In this document: positions 1-6,073 of the stretch, piece after piece
How the letters are laid out: every line of letters starts with the position of its first letter
Position numbering within the stretch: position 1 is the first letter of the stretch
Assembly (NCBI GenBank): GCA_009885205.1
Contig: VFLE01000053.1
Location: forward strand, 1 to 13,077
DNA: 13,077 nt
From: Candidatus Shapirobacteria bacterium
GTDB taxonomy: Bacteria > Patescibacteriota > Microgenomatia > UBA12405
Reading direction: 5' to 3'
Program-made: the position numbers and the translations under genes
Notes under the pieces: model-generated
Told to the model about the DNA's origin: nothing
Database searches by the model: none
The model's input: only the letters and a program-made list of their open reading frames with translations

Positions 1-64
1 AAAATTCACTCGAAAATTCACTCGAAAATTCACTCGAAAATTCACTCGAAAATTCACTCGAAAA
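1..64. repeat. 12-base tandem repeat AAAATTCACTCG, five copies plus AAAA
   Basis: Five perfect, uninterrupted copies of AAAATTCACTCG fill positions 1-60, followed by AAAA that starts a sixth copy. The array touches the window edge, so its true length is unknown. On the + strand the unit is in frame as Lys-Ile-His-Ser, and this frame stays open from base 1 to a TAA at 115-117, so the array could be the 3' part of a gene entering from the left with a KIHS-repeat tail. It could equally be a non-coding minisatellite or a repeat near a contig or genome end. A close single copy lies inside the neighbouring gene at 1035-1050 (minus strand). Confidence 0.95.
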
Positions 65-73
65 GGAGGGATC

Positions 74-97
74 TTAAGGGAACCTTGGTTCCCTTAA
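74..97 (-). terminator. Strong hairpin after the 112-1236 gene
   Basis: TTAAGGGAACC (74-84) and GGTTCCCTTAA (87-97) form a perfect 11-base inverted repeat around TT. It lies 14 bases beyond the stop codon of the minus-strand gene that ends at 112. In mimivirus-type viruses transcripts are known to end at such hairpins, so a 3'-end signal is the natural reading. Being symmetric, it could also end a rightward-going transcript that includes the tandem repeat. Confidence 0.75.
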
Positions 98-111
98 ACC
101 TTAAACCTCTA

Positions 112-1236
112 TTATAATCTCGGTGCAACTTTGTGGTTAAACGGATTGACCAAGGCACACGTCGTTGTTTTAGAGGCCGGGCAAGCAACGGGCGTTTTTA
201 TATTTGGATATCCAAGCTTGTCTTTTATCGTATAGGAGGTTTCTGGTCCGCCATATGCCATGGCCTTGGCTGTTTGTGATCCAAAAGCAGCCGTCATTAA
301 TGCCCCATTGCTGGTAATCGTATCGTATTTTTTCCGCGTGGTACGAGCGCTAGCCGAAACACCACCCTGTTGTGCAAATTGAGGGTTGTTCGGCTTGTAA
401 AAAACGGGAATAACATCGGACGCACCATTCGGGCAATATTGAACATTGGCGTTGGATGCGTATACATTCGAATTGCTCTGATTTGTACCGGGTTTGGAAA
501 GTTGATCTCCCGTACGAAGGTTATGATATTGATTCTGATCATATCCTTTTGTTCGACTCGCTAAATACTGTTGGGTTGATGTATAATACTGTTTGATCGG
601 TGTCATAACGTCTTGCAAGGGTGCATTGGCAAATGCTCCACATATGCATCCTCCAGGACGAGCGCCCCTTCCTCCCACGCTCGTATATTGATTCGAGTTT
701 TTCGTTATCATTCCTGCGCTCCTTACCTTGCGTCTAGCATTGGTAGCAACATCTAAACAAACTCCGGCCGATGTAAAACATGTACAAGTGCCCGGAATTT
801 CCGTACTATTCGACGGGATATCCATATCTTTTTGACCTAAGGTATTGACTAAACCATTTGTATCGGAATTAAGCGGAGTTGGATTTACAAGATAGCCATT
901 CGGGGCGTTGATTTGATCTATTTTAGTCGAAATGCGAGGGTTGCAATTTATATTATTTAGGTTGTTGATTGTATTTGTGCTTGCCAATTCTCGGCGATAC
1001 AACTTTAGCGGTAATGGGTTTTTCTTTAGTTTATTTTTAGAGTGAATTTTGTAAAGGGGGTGTGCAGACATAATAAAATTGGACGTAGTGGGTGCATCAT
1101 CGCGAAAAAGAATCCTTCCGGATACTAAACTCGAATTATTTGGTCCATTGTGTTGAATAGTAGAAACAACCTGATTAAATGTTTTTCCTTTCCAAGGAAC
1201 ATAGGGCAACGGTTTCATATTCAATCTTGCTGACAT
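112..1236 (-). CDS. Conserved giant-virus protein, probable virion component
   Basis: A 374-residue protein with no membrane segment, rich in Asn, Ser, Thr and Gly. Visible landmarks are a basic LKLYRREL stretch near residue 78, a cysteine cluster C151-x-C153 and C160, a second pair C197-x-C199, a QYCPNG turn near residue 268, and a C-terminal half with short conserved-looking blocks (FYKPNNPQFAQQGG, TRKKYDTITSNGA, YTIKDKLGYP). From memory these blocks recur in proteins of uncultured algal giant viruses, where they are annotated as hypothetical; this is recall, not a search. Abundance of Asn/Gln/Thr and the late-type A/T promoter suggest a structural role. The ATG at 1236 is 30 bases from the divergent ATG at 1267; M7 is an alternative start. 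A strong hairpin follows the stop. Sure of the gene, unsure of the function. Confidence 0.85.
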   Translation of the reverse strand: MSARLNMKPLPYVPWKGKTFNQVVSTIQHNGPNNSSLVSGRILFRDDAPTTSNFIMSAHPLYKIHSKNKLKKNPLPLKLYRRELASTNTINNLNNINCNPRISTKIDQINAPNGYLVNPTPLNSDTNGLVNTLGQKDMDIPSNSTEIPGTCTCFTSAGVCLDVATNARRKVRSAGMITKNSNQYTSVGGRGARPGGCICGAFANAPLQDVMTPIKQYYTSTQQYLASRTKGYDQNQYHNLRTGDQLSKPGTNQSNSNVYASNANVQYCPNGASDVIPVFYKPNNPQFAQQGGVSASARTTRKKYDTITSNGALMTAAFGSQTAKAMAYGGPETSYTIKDKLGYPNIKTPVACPASKTTTCALVNPFNHKVAPRL

Positions 1237-1266
1237 TATATATTATATAATATATTATATATAATA
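1237..1266. promoter_or_regulatory. A/T-only bidirectional promoter
   Basis: All 30 bases between two divergent ATG codons are A or T, in a near-palindromic series of TATATAAT and ATTATATA words. The spacer is so short that both genes must be driven from it, or from within each other's coding start. It lacks the TCTA tetramer seen in front of some other genes in this window. Confidence 0.6.
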
Positions 1267-2451
1267 ATGAAATTATTTTTTCTTGGTAATTTAGATATTG
1301 TGAAACATATTGTTCTTGTTGGTATTATATTATTTTTCGGCATCTTGTCTGGCAAATATTTTATGGATAATCAACGTGAGGGTCTTGCTCCAGGAAAACC
1401 TCTTGCTCCAGGAAAACCTCTTGCTCCAGGGAAACCTCTTGCTCCAGGAAAACCTCTTGCTCCAGGAAAACCTCTTGCAAACAAAATGCATCTAGGCAAT
1501 TTCACAGAGAGCGATAATATAGGAATGATTCAGGACGACGATTTTATCCCATATAGCTCGTCTATGACTTTTGCCGCGCCTGGATCTGCACGTGGACCTG
1601 GATCTTCTTCTCATGGACCTGGATCTTCTGCACGTGGACCTGGATCTTCACGTGGACCTGGATCAAATAAATTGGATAAAGATGATATTCGAAATGCGCT
1701 TTCCGGATTCGTCAATCCACGTGGAACGCCCGAGCAAATAAATTCGATGAATAAAATCATTGCCATCTTTTCAGAATACGCGGCCAATGCCATGAATTCA
1801 AATATGTATCCACAAGGAACCGTCTCGTCTTCTTCTTCTACTCCTGGGGGGAATATTTATAATCAAGGTATCACCGCCGGAAATAATTCGAATGCACAAC
1901 GATTCGCAAATGGTTTGAACAATGGCATTTCCACCGCAGGCACCGTTTTATCAAAAACGGTGGATGCAGCCGGAAATGTAGTAACAAAAACGGTGGACGC
2001 TGCTGGAAATATAGTGACCACTACAACGGACGCAGCGGGTAAAATTGTATCTAGTAGTGTAAGTGCCGCCGGCAATTTATTGTCAAACACGGCAAAAACT
2101 CTTGGACAAACAGCCCAAGGTCTTGGATCAAATGTGAGCGGAACTCTTACTTCCGGAGTCGCCGGCGCTGCCGGTCTCGGAAAGGATGCCGTCTCAGGAA
2201 CAACCGGACTGTTGAAAGATCTTGGGTCGGATTTATCCGGCGCATTTGGATCAAAAGGGAAAGGCCCAAGTGCCGGTCTAGGTACTAATATAGGCGCTTT
2301 AGCCCCCGGTCAAAATATAATAGGACAGCCGGTAAGACAGCCTACCGGTCAGCCGCCGATAGATATATATTCGCAATTTGGTGCGCTTCCTTCAAAAACG
2401 TCCTCGGACCCAGTGCCAATTACGGCTAGTTTTGATGCCTTCAGGAAATAA
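1267..2451 (+). CDS. Membrane-anchored repeat protein with Pro-Gly and 11-residue repeats
   Basis: A 394-residue low-complexity protein. One hydrophobic segment spans about residues 14-31, preceded by few charges. Then come REGL (37-40), five LAPGKP hexapeptides (40-69), a Gly-Pro-Gly-Ser-Ser stretch with Arg/His (104-133), a short ordered-looking helix (about 137-175), and four 11-residue units of the KTVDAAGNVVT type (230-273), followed by Gly/Ser/Ala-rich repeats to the end. No catalytic motif is visible. I infer a virion or membrane protein. The Pro-rich hexapeptides are plausible substrates of the prolyl 4-hydroxylase encoded at 4679-5419: the chlorella virus PBCV-1 enzyme is known to hydroxylate virus-encoded Pro-rich repeats such as (PAPK)n. 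The 11-residue units resemble the membrane-binding repeats of synuclein and perilipin. Start is the first ATG after the shared A/T promoter. A relative of algal cell-wall-like proteins is the alternative. Confidence 0.85.
   Translation: MKLFFLGNLDIVKHIVLVGIILFFGILSGKYFMDNQREGLAPGKPLAPGKPLAPGKPLAPGKPLAPGKPLANKMHLGNFTESDNIGMIQDDDFIPYSSSMTFAAPGSARGPGSSSHGPGSSARGPGSSRGPGSNKLDKDDIRNALSGFVNPRGTPEQINSMNKIIAIFSEYAANAMNSNMYPQGTVSSSSSTPGGNIYNQGITAGNNSNAQRFANGLNNGISTAGTVLSKTVDAAGNVVTKTVDAAGNIVTTTTDAAGKIVSSSVSAAGNLLSNTAKTLGQTAQGLGSNVSGTLTSGVAGAAGLGKDAVSGTTGLLKDLGSDLSGAFGSKGKGPSAGLGTNIGALAPGQNIIGQPVRQPTGQPPIDIYSQFGALPSKTSSDPVPITASFDAFRK
1384..1473 (+). repeat. Five 18-base units encoding LAPGKP
   Basis: Five consecutive copies of CTTGCTCCAGGAAAACCT; the third differs by one silent base (GGG for GGA). 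Near identity at the DNA level, not only in protein, points to recent amplification by slippage or recombination, so copy number probably varies between strains. Confidence 0.95.
1579..1665 (+). repeat. Degenerate GPGSS-coding repeats
   Basis: The word CCTGGATCT or CCTGGATCA recurs five times, separated by short Arg- or His-containing spacers (GCACGTGGA, TCTCATGGA, TCACGTGGA). The encoded peptide alternates Gly-Pro-Gly-Ser-Ser with a single basic residue. Every unit puts a proline between glycines, a second possible target for prolyl hydroxylation. Confidence 0.85.
1954..2085 (+). repeat. Four 33-base units encoding 11-residue amphipathic repeats
   Basis: Units begin at 1954, 1987, 2020 and 2053 and encode KTVDAAGNVVT, KTVDAAGNIVT, TTTDAAGKIVS and SSVSAAGNLLS. 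The first two are nearly identical; the later ones keep AAG at the same place. An 11-residue period with Val/Ile/Ala on one face and Thr/Ser/Lys on the other is the pattern of synuclein, perilipin and some LEA proteins, which fold into long helices on lipid surfaces. Confidence 0.85.
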
Positions 2452-2496
2452 TCTTCTGTTTAGTCAAAGATAGATATGTATACACCTTTGAAGATT
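2450..2496 (+). terminator. Possible hairpin after the repeat-protein gene
   Basis: TCAAAG (2464-2469) pairs with CTTTGA (2486-2491), with the flanking AATCT (2450-2454) and AGATT (2492-2496) able to close an outer stem across a bulge. The structure overlaps the stop codon. It is weaker than the hairpins at 74-97 and 2793-2814, so its role as a 3'-end signal is tentative. Confidence 0.35.
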
Positions 2497-2520
2497 TAAA
2501 ATGGCACGGTTAGCAAAACT

Positions 2521-2787
2521 TTGATTTTTGTTATCGTCTCGTTACTTCCCGCTTTCTCTAATTCCAATTCTCATGCTCATAAAGTAAAGCGCGACCAAAA
2601 TGGTTGCTTATCATTTTCGGTTTCACAGGGTACTGGATGCTCATGGATGTGTAGTTATTGTGCAAACCAATTGGGCACCAACAACTATTATTTTACCGAT
2701 AATGTTTGCACATATCAGACCGGAGGATGCAGTGGAAATCCTATCGCTGGTAAGACATATACCTGCTGCGCGGTATCCACCGTTTAA
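2521..2787 (+). CDS. Small secreted cysteine-rich protein; start codon out of frame
   Basis: The intact frame has no ATG start: it begins after a TAA at 2497-2499 and its only Met is deep inside (SWMC). An ATG at 2501, right after an A-rich leader, reads MARLAKL and then stops at 2522. Adding one base in the run AAAA at 2515-2518 would give MARLAKT followed by LIFVIVSLLPAF, a textbook signal peptide. The chain then has SNSNSHA, a KVKR basic site, and a compact domain with eight cysteines spaced C-x10-C-x3-C-x2-C-x15-C-x6-C-x11-C-C, enough for four disulfides. I infer secretion, maturation after KVKR, and a disulfide-stabilised effector or surface role. No family is recognised with certainty. 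The broken start may be a sequencing or assembly error in the A-run, a real inactivating mutation, or frameshifting. A clear hairpin follows the stop. Confidence 0.7.
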   Translation: MIFVIVSLLPAFSNSNSHAHKVKRDQNGCLSFSVSQGTGCSWMCSYCANQLGTNNYYFTDNVCTYQTGGCSGNPIAGKTYTCCAVSTV

Positions 2788-2792
2788 CCTTT

Positions 2793-2814
2793 ACATTATT
2801 GTACAAAATAATGT
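2793..2814 (+). terminator. Hairpin after the cysteine-rich protein gene
   Basis: ACATTATT (2793-2800) and AATAATGT (2807-2814) form a perfect 8-base stem with a 6-base loop, starting six bases after the TAA at 2785-2787. Position and form match a transcript 3'-end hairpin, which argues that the upstream short frame is a real transcribed gene. Confidence 0.6.
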
Positions 2815-2897
2815 TTTGGAAATTTCGATACGAAACGTTTGAGCCGATCTTTTTATTTTACTTGATTGTTTCGTTCAATCTGTATAAACACAATACA

Positions 2898-2914
2898 TCT
2901 ATATAGAAAAGAAT
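2898..2914 (+). promoter_or_regulatory. TCTATATAGA element before the RFC-like gene
   Basis: A 10-base palindrome, TCTATATAGA (2898-2907), lies 17 bases before the ATG at 2915 in an A/T-rich leader. A TCTA core in A/T-rich surroundings is the late-promoter motif described for Cafeteria roenbergensis virus. The rest of the 127-base gap from 2788 holds the 2793-2814 hairpin and a weak GATTG/CAATC inverted repeat (2865-2881). Confidence 0.4.
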
Positions 2915-4381
2915 ATGAAACAAAAAATAAATAAAATAAATGCTTTTTTTTCGCCCACCTATTGCGTAAAAAAAGATGATGCAGATATTCCTATTCCCAA
3001 AAAAACGAAAATAGAACCCCGCGATTTTTCAACCATATTACAAAGAGATTCCATTGTCCAAGAAATTACCAATATTTTGAAATCATTTGAATCGCAGCGA
3101 AACAATGTTTCTTTCAAAAAAGGGATATACATATATGGATCTCCTGGGTCCGGGAAAACCCATTTTATTACAGAATTATTGAAAAAACTTGATTATGATG
3201 TTATCAAATACGATGCCGGCGACGTAAGAAACCGATCTCTTATCGATACAATTACAAGTAATAATATATCGAATCGAAATGTTCTCCATATGATGAATCG
3301 AACTGAAAAAAAGATTGCGATTGTAATGGACGAGATTGATGGAATGAACAATGGGGACAAGGGGGGGATTAACGCGCTAATTAAAATGATTCGCCAAAAA
3401 AAGACGAAAAAACAGAGACTCGAAAATGTCACCCTGAATCCGATTATATGCATTGGAAATTATTATATGGATAAAAAGATAAAAGAACTCATAAAAGTAT
3501 GCAATGTATTTGAGCTCAAAACGCCCACGCGTGATCAAAGCATTCAAATTTTCGATTCGATCATTACGCATCACGATATAACTGTCGATTTGAAATCGTT
3601 AATTATCGATTATATCCAAGGCGATTTGCGCAAATTGATGTTTATTCAGAATATGTATTTGAAAAAACCGGAAATCGTCACATACGATACAATCTCCACC
3701 ATTTTGCAAATAAAATCGTATAATGAGGATTCCAAAAAAATAACGCAAGCGCTTATTCACTCGCCACATCACATTGATCGGCATAATTCGTTTATTAATG
3801 AGACTGATCGAACGATTGTCGCCCTGCTTTGGCATGAAAATATTGCCGATCCCATTAATAAAAAACCGGCGAATATAGGCTTCCCGTTTTATTTGAAAAT
3901 CTTGGATAATATCTGTTTTGCAGATTATATTGATCGAATCACATTTCAGCACCAAATTTGGTTATTTAATGAAATGAGCTCGCTTATAAAAACATTTTAC
4001 AACAATAAATTATATCACGATACGTTTCCTGAGAACCGGACTAGTTATTCTGTTCCGGAAATTCGATTCACCAAGGTTCTCACAAAATATTCTACGGAAT
4101 ATAACAACATTTTGTTTATCTATACATTATGCCAAAATTTAGAATTGGATAAAAAGGATGTGGTCGCCTTTTTTCAAGAACTACGTCTGCACTTTGATAG
4201 TGCTGATTTTGTTCAGACTGCGTCGCGGGGGTTTTCGAATGATACGCTTAACGCAATCGAAGAGTTTTTTGAGGATTATGGCATTACGAAATTAGATATT
4301 CGTCGCATGTATCGGTATTTAGATAAAAACGTGAAAAAAGATGCGGTTGTTATTTATGACTCGGAAGATGAGGATGACTAG
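2915..4381 (+). CDS. Replication factor C large-subunit-like AAA+ ATPase
   Basis: A 488-residue clamp-loader subunit, expected to use ATP to open and load the PCNA sliding clamp during viral DNA replication. Walker A is GSPGSGKT (75-82), Walker B is IAIVMDEID (134-142), a sensor-1-like Asn is at 182 (ICIGNYY), and a sensor-2-like Arg at 239 (GDLRKL). The absence of the small-subunit SRC finger and the long helical C-terminal third (about 260-470) fit RFC1-type large subunits rather than small ones. The N-terminus INKINAFF (5-12) resembles a PCNA-binding PIP box without the usual Gln. The protein ends in an acidic tail (SEDEDD). It is shorter than cellular RFC1 and lacks a BRCT domain, as expected for viral versions. 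The ATG follows a TCTATATAGA palindrome; a hairpin follows the stop. Confidence 0.88.
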   Translation: MKQKINKINAFFSPTYCVKKDDADIPIPKKTKIEPRDFSTILQRDSIVQEITNILKSFESQRNNVSFKKGIYIYGSPGSGKTHFITELLKKLDYDVIKYDAGDVRNRSLIDTITSNNISNRNVLHMMNRTEKKIAIVMDEIDGMNNGDKGGINALIKMIRQKKTKKQRLENVTLNPIICIGNYYMDKKIKELIKVCNVFELKTPTRDQSIQIFDSIITHHDITVDLKSLIIDYIQGDLRKLMFIQNMYLKKPEIVTYDTISTILQIKSYNEDSKKITQALIHSPHHIDRHNSFINETDRTIVALLWHENIADPINKKPANIGFPFYLKILDNICFADYIDRITFQHQIWLFNEMSSLIKTFYNNKLYHDTFPENRTSYSVPEIRFTKVLTKYSTEYNNILFIYTLCQNLELDKKDVVAFFQELRLHFDSADFVQTASRGFSNDTLNAIEEFFEDYGITKLDIRRMYRYLDKNVKKDAVVIYDSEDEDD

Positions 4382-4403
4382 GAAGGGGGAACCAAGGTCG
4401 TCA

Positions 4404-4422
4404 GAATTCGCGAAGCGGATTC
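4404..4422 (+). terminator. Hairpin with GAA loop after the RFC-like gene
   Basis: GAATTCGC (4404-4411) pairs with GCGGATTC (4415-4422), seven Watson-Crick pairs and one U-G wobble, around a GAA loop, 23 bases after the TAG at 4379-4381. Just before it, GGGAACCAAGG (4387-4397) is the reverse complement of part of the 74-97 hairpin. The gap 4382-4678 otherwise contains the small frame at 4477-4635. Confidence 0.55.
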
Positions 4423-4476
4423 CAGACTCTTTCCTTATGTAAATAATATATAAGTATATGTATTATATATTGTAAC

Positions 4477-4635
4477 ATGAACCATCGAGTTGTATTTTTA
4501 CAAACTGTTTTTATTCGTATGTTGCTTAATTCATTTCAACACATTATTTTGTATAAGAAAAAGGAAAATAAATCATCACCGCAAATAGATTATAATAAAA
4601 TCGTATCCAAATACAAAATACACCCGATCGAATGA
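4477..4635 (+). CDS. Possible small protein of 52 residues
   Basis: An ATG at 4477 opens 52 codons ending in TGA at 4633-4635. The leader (4441-4475) is almost pure A/T with TATATAAG and TATTATATATTG words like those before other genes here. The peptide has a mildly hydrophobic first half (VVFLQTVFIRMLL) and a lysine-rich second half (YKKKEN, then KIVSKYKIHP). No family is recognised. It fills most of an otherwise empty 297-base gap and its stop is 43 bases before the next ATG, which is the usual packing here. Chance cannot be excluded: frames of this length occur by accident in A/T-rich DNA. Confidence 0.4.
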   Translation: MNHRVVFLQTVFIRMLLNSFQHIILYKKKENKSSPQIDYNKIVSKYKIHPIE

Positions 4636-4662
4636 TCGTCATGGTACCCCCTCCAAGAAAAA

Positions 4663-4678
4663 TCTAAGCATATAATAA
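4663..4678 (+). promoter_or_regulatory. TCTA plus A/T box before the prolyl hydroxylase
   Basis: TCTA at 4663-4666 is followed by GCATATAATAA running straight into the ATG at 4679. The arrangement, a TCTA core 16 bases before the start in A/T-rich sequence, matches the late-promoter type described for Cafeteria roenbergensis virus. Confidence 0.4.
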
Positions 4679-5419
4679 ATGGTAAAAAAATATTTGCGGA
4701 ACATTGTTAAATTGTATAGACACCCAATTTTTTTGATCGCGGGTCTTGGACTGATTCTCTGGTTTTTATATAACTGGTGGTTCGCAAAAGAGATTTACGA
4801 AGCTATGGCTACGTCATATGAAGGCCGTGGATATAGCGATGAAAAGGATGCCTATATTTTGCCCAAAGTCCATTCCGATTTTATTACCGATGAAGAAAGA
4901 GAATATATATTGGAGAAAGCAAATGGTAGTTTTGAAGATAGCGTTATAATAAGCGGAAAAGACGATAATGTTCGCAAAAGCAAGACCTTTTGGATTTCGA
5001 GAGAGGATCCCGTGGCGAAATCGATAATAAAACGAGTATGTGACTTAACCGGTGTTTCCCATAAAAATGCGGAAAAACTACAGGTAGTTCAATATCAGCC
5101 CAATGGATATTACCGGGAGCATCATGATGCCGCATGTGATCCGGGGAAAGAGTCTTATGAATTTGAACAAAACGGGGGACAGCGAAAGGTGACAATGTTG
5201 TTGTATTTATCGGACGGATTCGAGGGAGGATCCACCCGTTTTCCAAACCTGGATTTAGAGCTGAAACCTGAGAAAAACAGTGGGATTTTGTTTTATCCAT
5301 TGCAGCGCGATGGAGACAAATGTCATCCAAATGCGTTACATGCCGGCATGCCGGTGACTTCGGGAGAAAAATACATCGCAAATGTATGGCTTAGAGAAAA
5401 ACCATTCGATACCGATTAA
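4679..5419 (+). CDS. Membrane-anchored prolyl 4-hydroxylase
   Basis: A 246-residue Fe(II)/2-oxoglutarate oxygenase that would hydroxylate prolines in a protein substrate, with succinate and CO2 as by-products. An N-terminal anchor (about residues 17-35, preceded by five Lys/Arg) suggests a type II protein with the catalytic domain in the lumen of a host compartment. The double-stranded-helix core shows the iron ligands H148-x-D150 (in REHHDAACD) and H221 (in ALHAGM), with K231 (GEKYIANVW) as the expected 2-oxoglutarate-binding lysine; FEGGSTRFP precedes them as in other P4Hs. Length and layout match viral and algal P4H catalytic domains. Nothing essential is missing. A likely substrate is the Pro-repeat protein at 1267-2451; host wall proteins are an alternative. 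The start is fixed by the basic leader and the TCTA/A-T box immediately upstream. Confidence 0.92.
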   Translation: MVKKYLRNIVKLYRHPIFLIAGLGLILWFLYNWWFAKEIYEAMATSYEGRGYSDEKDAYILPKVHSDFITDEEREYILEKANGSFEDSVIISGKDDNVRKSKTFWISREDPVAKSIIKRVCDLTGVSHKNAEKLQVVQYQPNGYYREHHDAACDPGKESYEFEQNGGQRKVTMLLYLSDGFEGGSTRFPNLDLELKPEKNSGILFYPLQRDGDKCHPNALHAGMPVTSGEKYIANVWLREKPFDTD

Positions 5420-5428
5420 AATAAACCT

Positions 5429-5440
5429 ACTATATATTAT
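5429..5440 (+). promoter_or_regulatory. ACTA plus A/T box before the 210-residue gene
   Basis: ACTATATATTAT runs directly into the ATG at 5441. It closely resembles the sequence in front of the gene starting at 8090 (ACTATATTATATTATATG on the minus strand). In both the CTA core begins 12 bases before the start codon. Confidence 0.35.
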
Positions 5441-6073
5441 ATGCTTTCATCTATCTTTTCGAGATTAACCAGAAAGCGATCACCGAACAGAAAATCGGCG
5501 TCTGTCCAATCCATATATGATAAAATGATATCATATAAAAAATATACTCCTTTGCAAATCGCAATTAGTTCTTTGTTTATTGGAAATAAAGACGTCTCTA
5601 TTTTAGGAGATTTGAAAAAGATAAATCCCGCTCCGCTTCCTGAGTTGGACGCATCAGCCGAAAATAATGCCAAAATAATATCCGTCCTTTTTGATTGTGC
5701 AAAATTAGACCGACTTTCCCCAAAAAATAATACGGCAGATGGGCTAAAATTGTATAATGCGTTCAAAGATGATAAACCCAAAGCCACGGCTTTACATTTT
5801 TTACTAAAAAAGCAAACGGATGGTGATGCATGGTCCAAGAAAAATACACTCAGTAAATTAGTTTCTATAGAAACAAAAAATAATTTGTTAAAAACCGATC
5901 TTGCTCAACTAACCAATTTGAAAAATGAAGTCTCCATCTTGGATGCGGCGAAAAATACGGCAAGAAAAACGCAAAATCGTATGGCCTCTTTGCTCGGTGG
6001 AAAACGATCAACAGAGAAGAAAAAACTTATGAAAAAACATCAAAAAACGATACATTTTATAAACAAAAAATAA
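5441..6073 (+). CDS. Unrecognised basic protein
   Basis: A 210-residue protein I do not recognise. It is basic at both ends (RLTRKRSPNRK at 8-18; GGKRSTEKKKLMKKHQK near 186-202), with no signal peptide or membrane segment. The middle looks globular and mostly helical, with a likely helix about residues 140-180 (repeated Leu/Lys/Asn, possible short coiled coil). The basic ends would suit binding to DNA, RNA or an acidic partner, or packaging in the virion, but that is inference from charge only. It begins 22 bases after the hydroxylase stop with its own A/T box, so it is probably transcribed separately. The TAA at 6071-6073 is followed by a small GAATT/AATTC inverted repeat (6080-6092). Confidence 0.75.
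   Translation: MLSSIFSRLTRKRSPNRKSASVQSIYDKMISYKKYTPLQIAISSLFIGNKDVSILGDLKKINPAPLPELDASAENNAKIISVLFDCAKLDRLSPKNNTADGLKLYNAFKDDKPKATALHFLLKKQTDGDAWSKKNTLSKLVSIETKNNLLKTDLAQLTNLKNEVSILDAAKNTARKTQNRMASLLGGKRSTEKKKLMKKHQKTIHFINKK

Noticed and set aside
1..64. CRISPR-like array
   Set aside because: The 12-base units are contiguous with no spacers, so this is a simple tandem repeat.
2600..2842. 80-codon frame overlapping the cysteine-rich gene
   Set aside because: Other frame of the same DNA, continues through the 2793-2814 hairpin, and lacks the coherent cysteine pattern.
4944..5381. 145-codon open frame opposite the prolyl hydroxylase
   Set aside because: Antisense shadow of a gene with all catalytic residues intact.
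5437..5838. 133-codon open frame on the minus strand
   Set aside because: Fully overlaps the 5441-6073 gene, which has an upstream A/T box and a suitable start; no motif in the antisense product.
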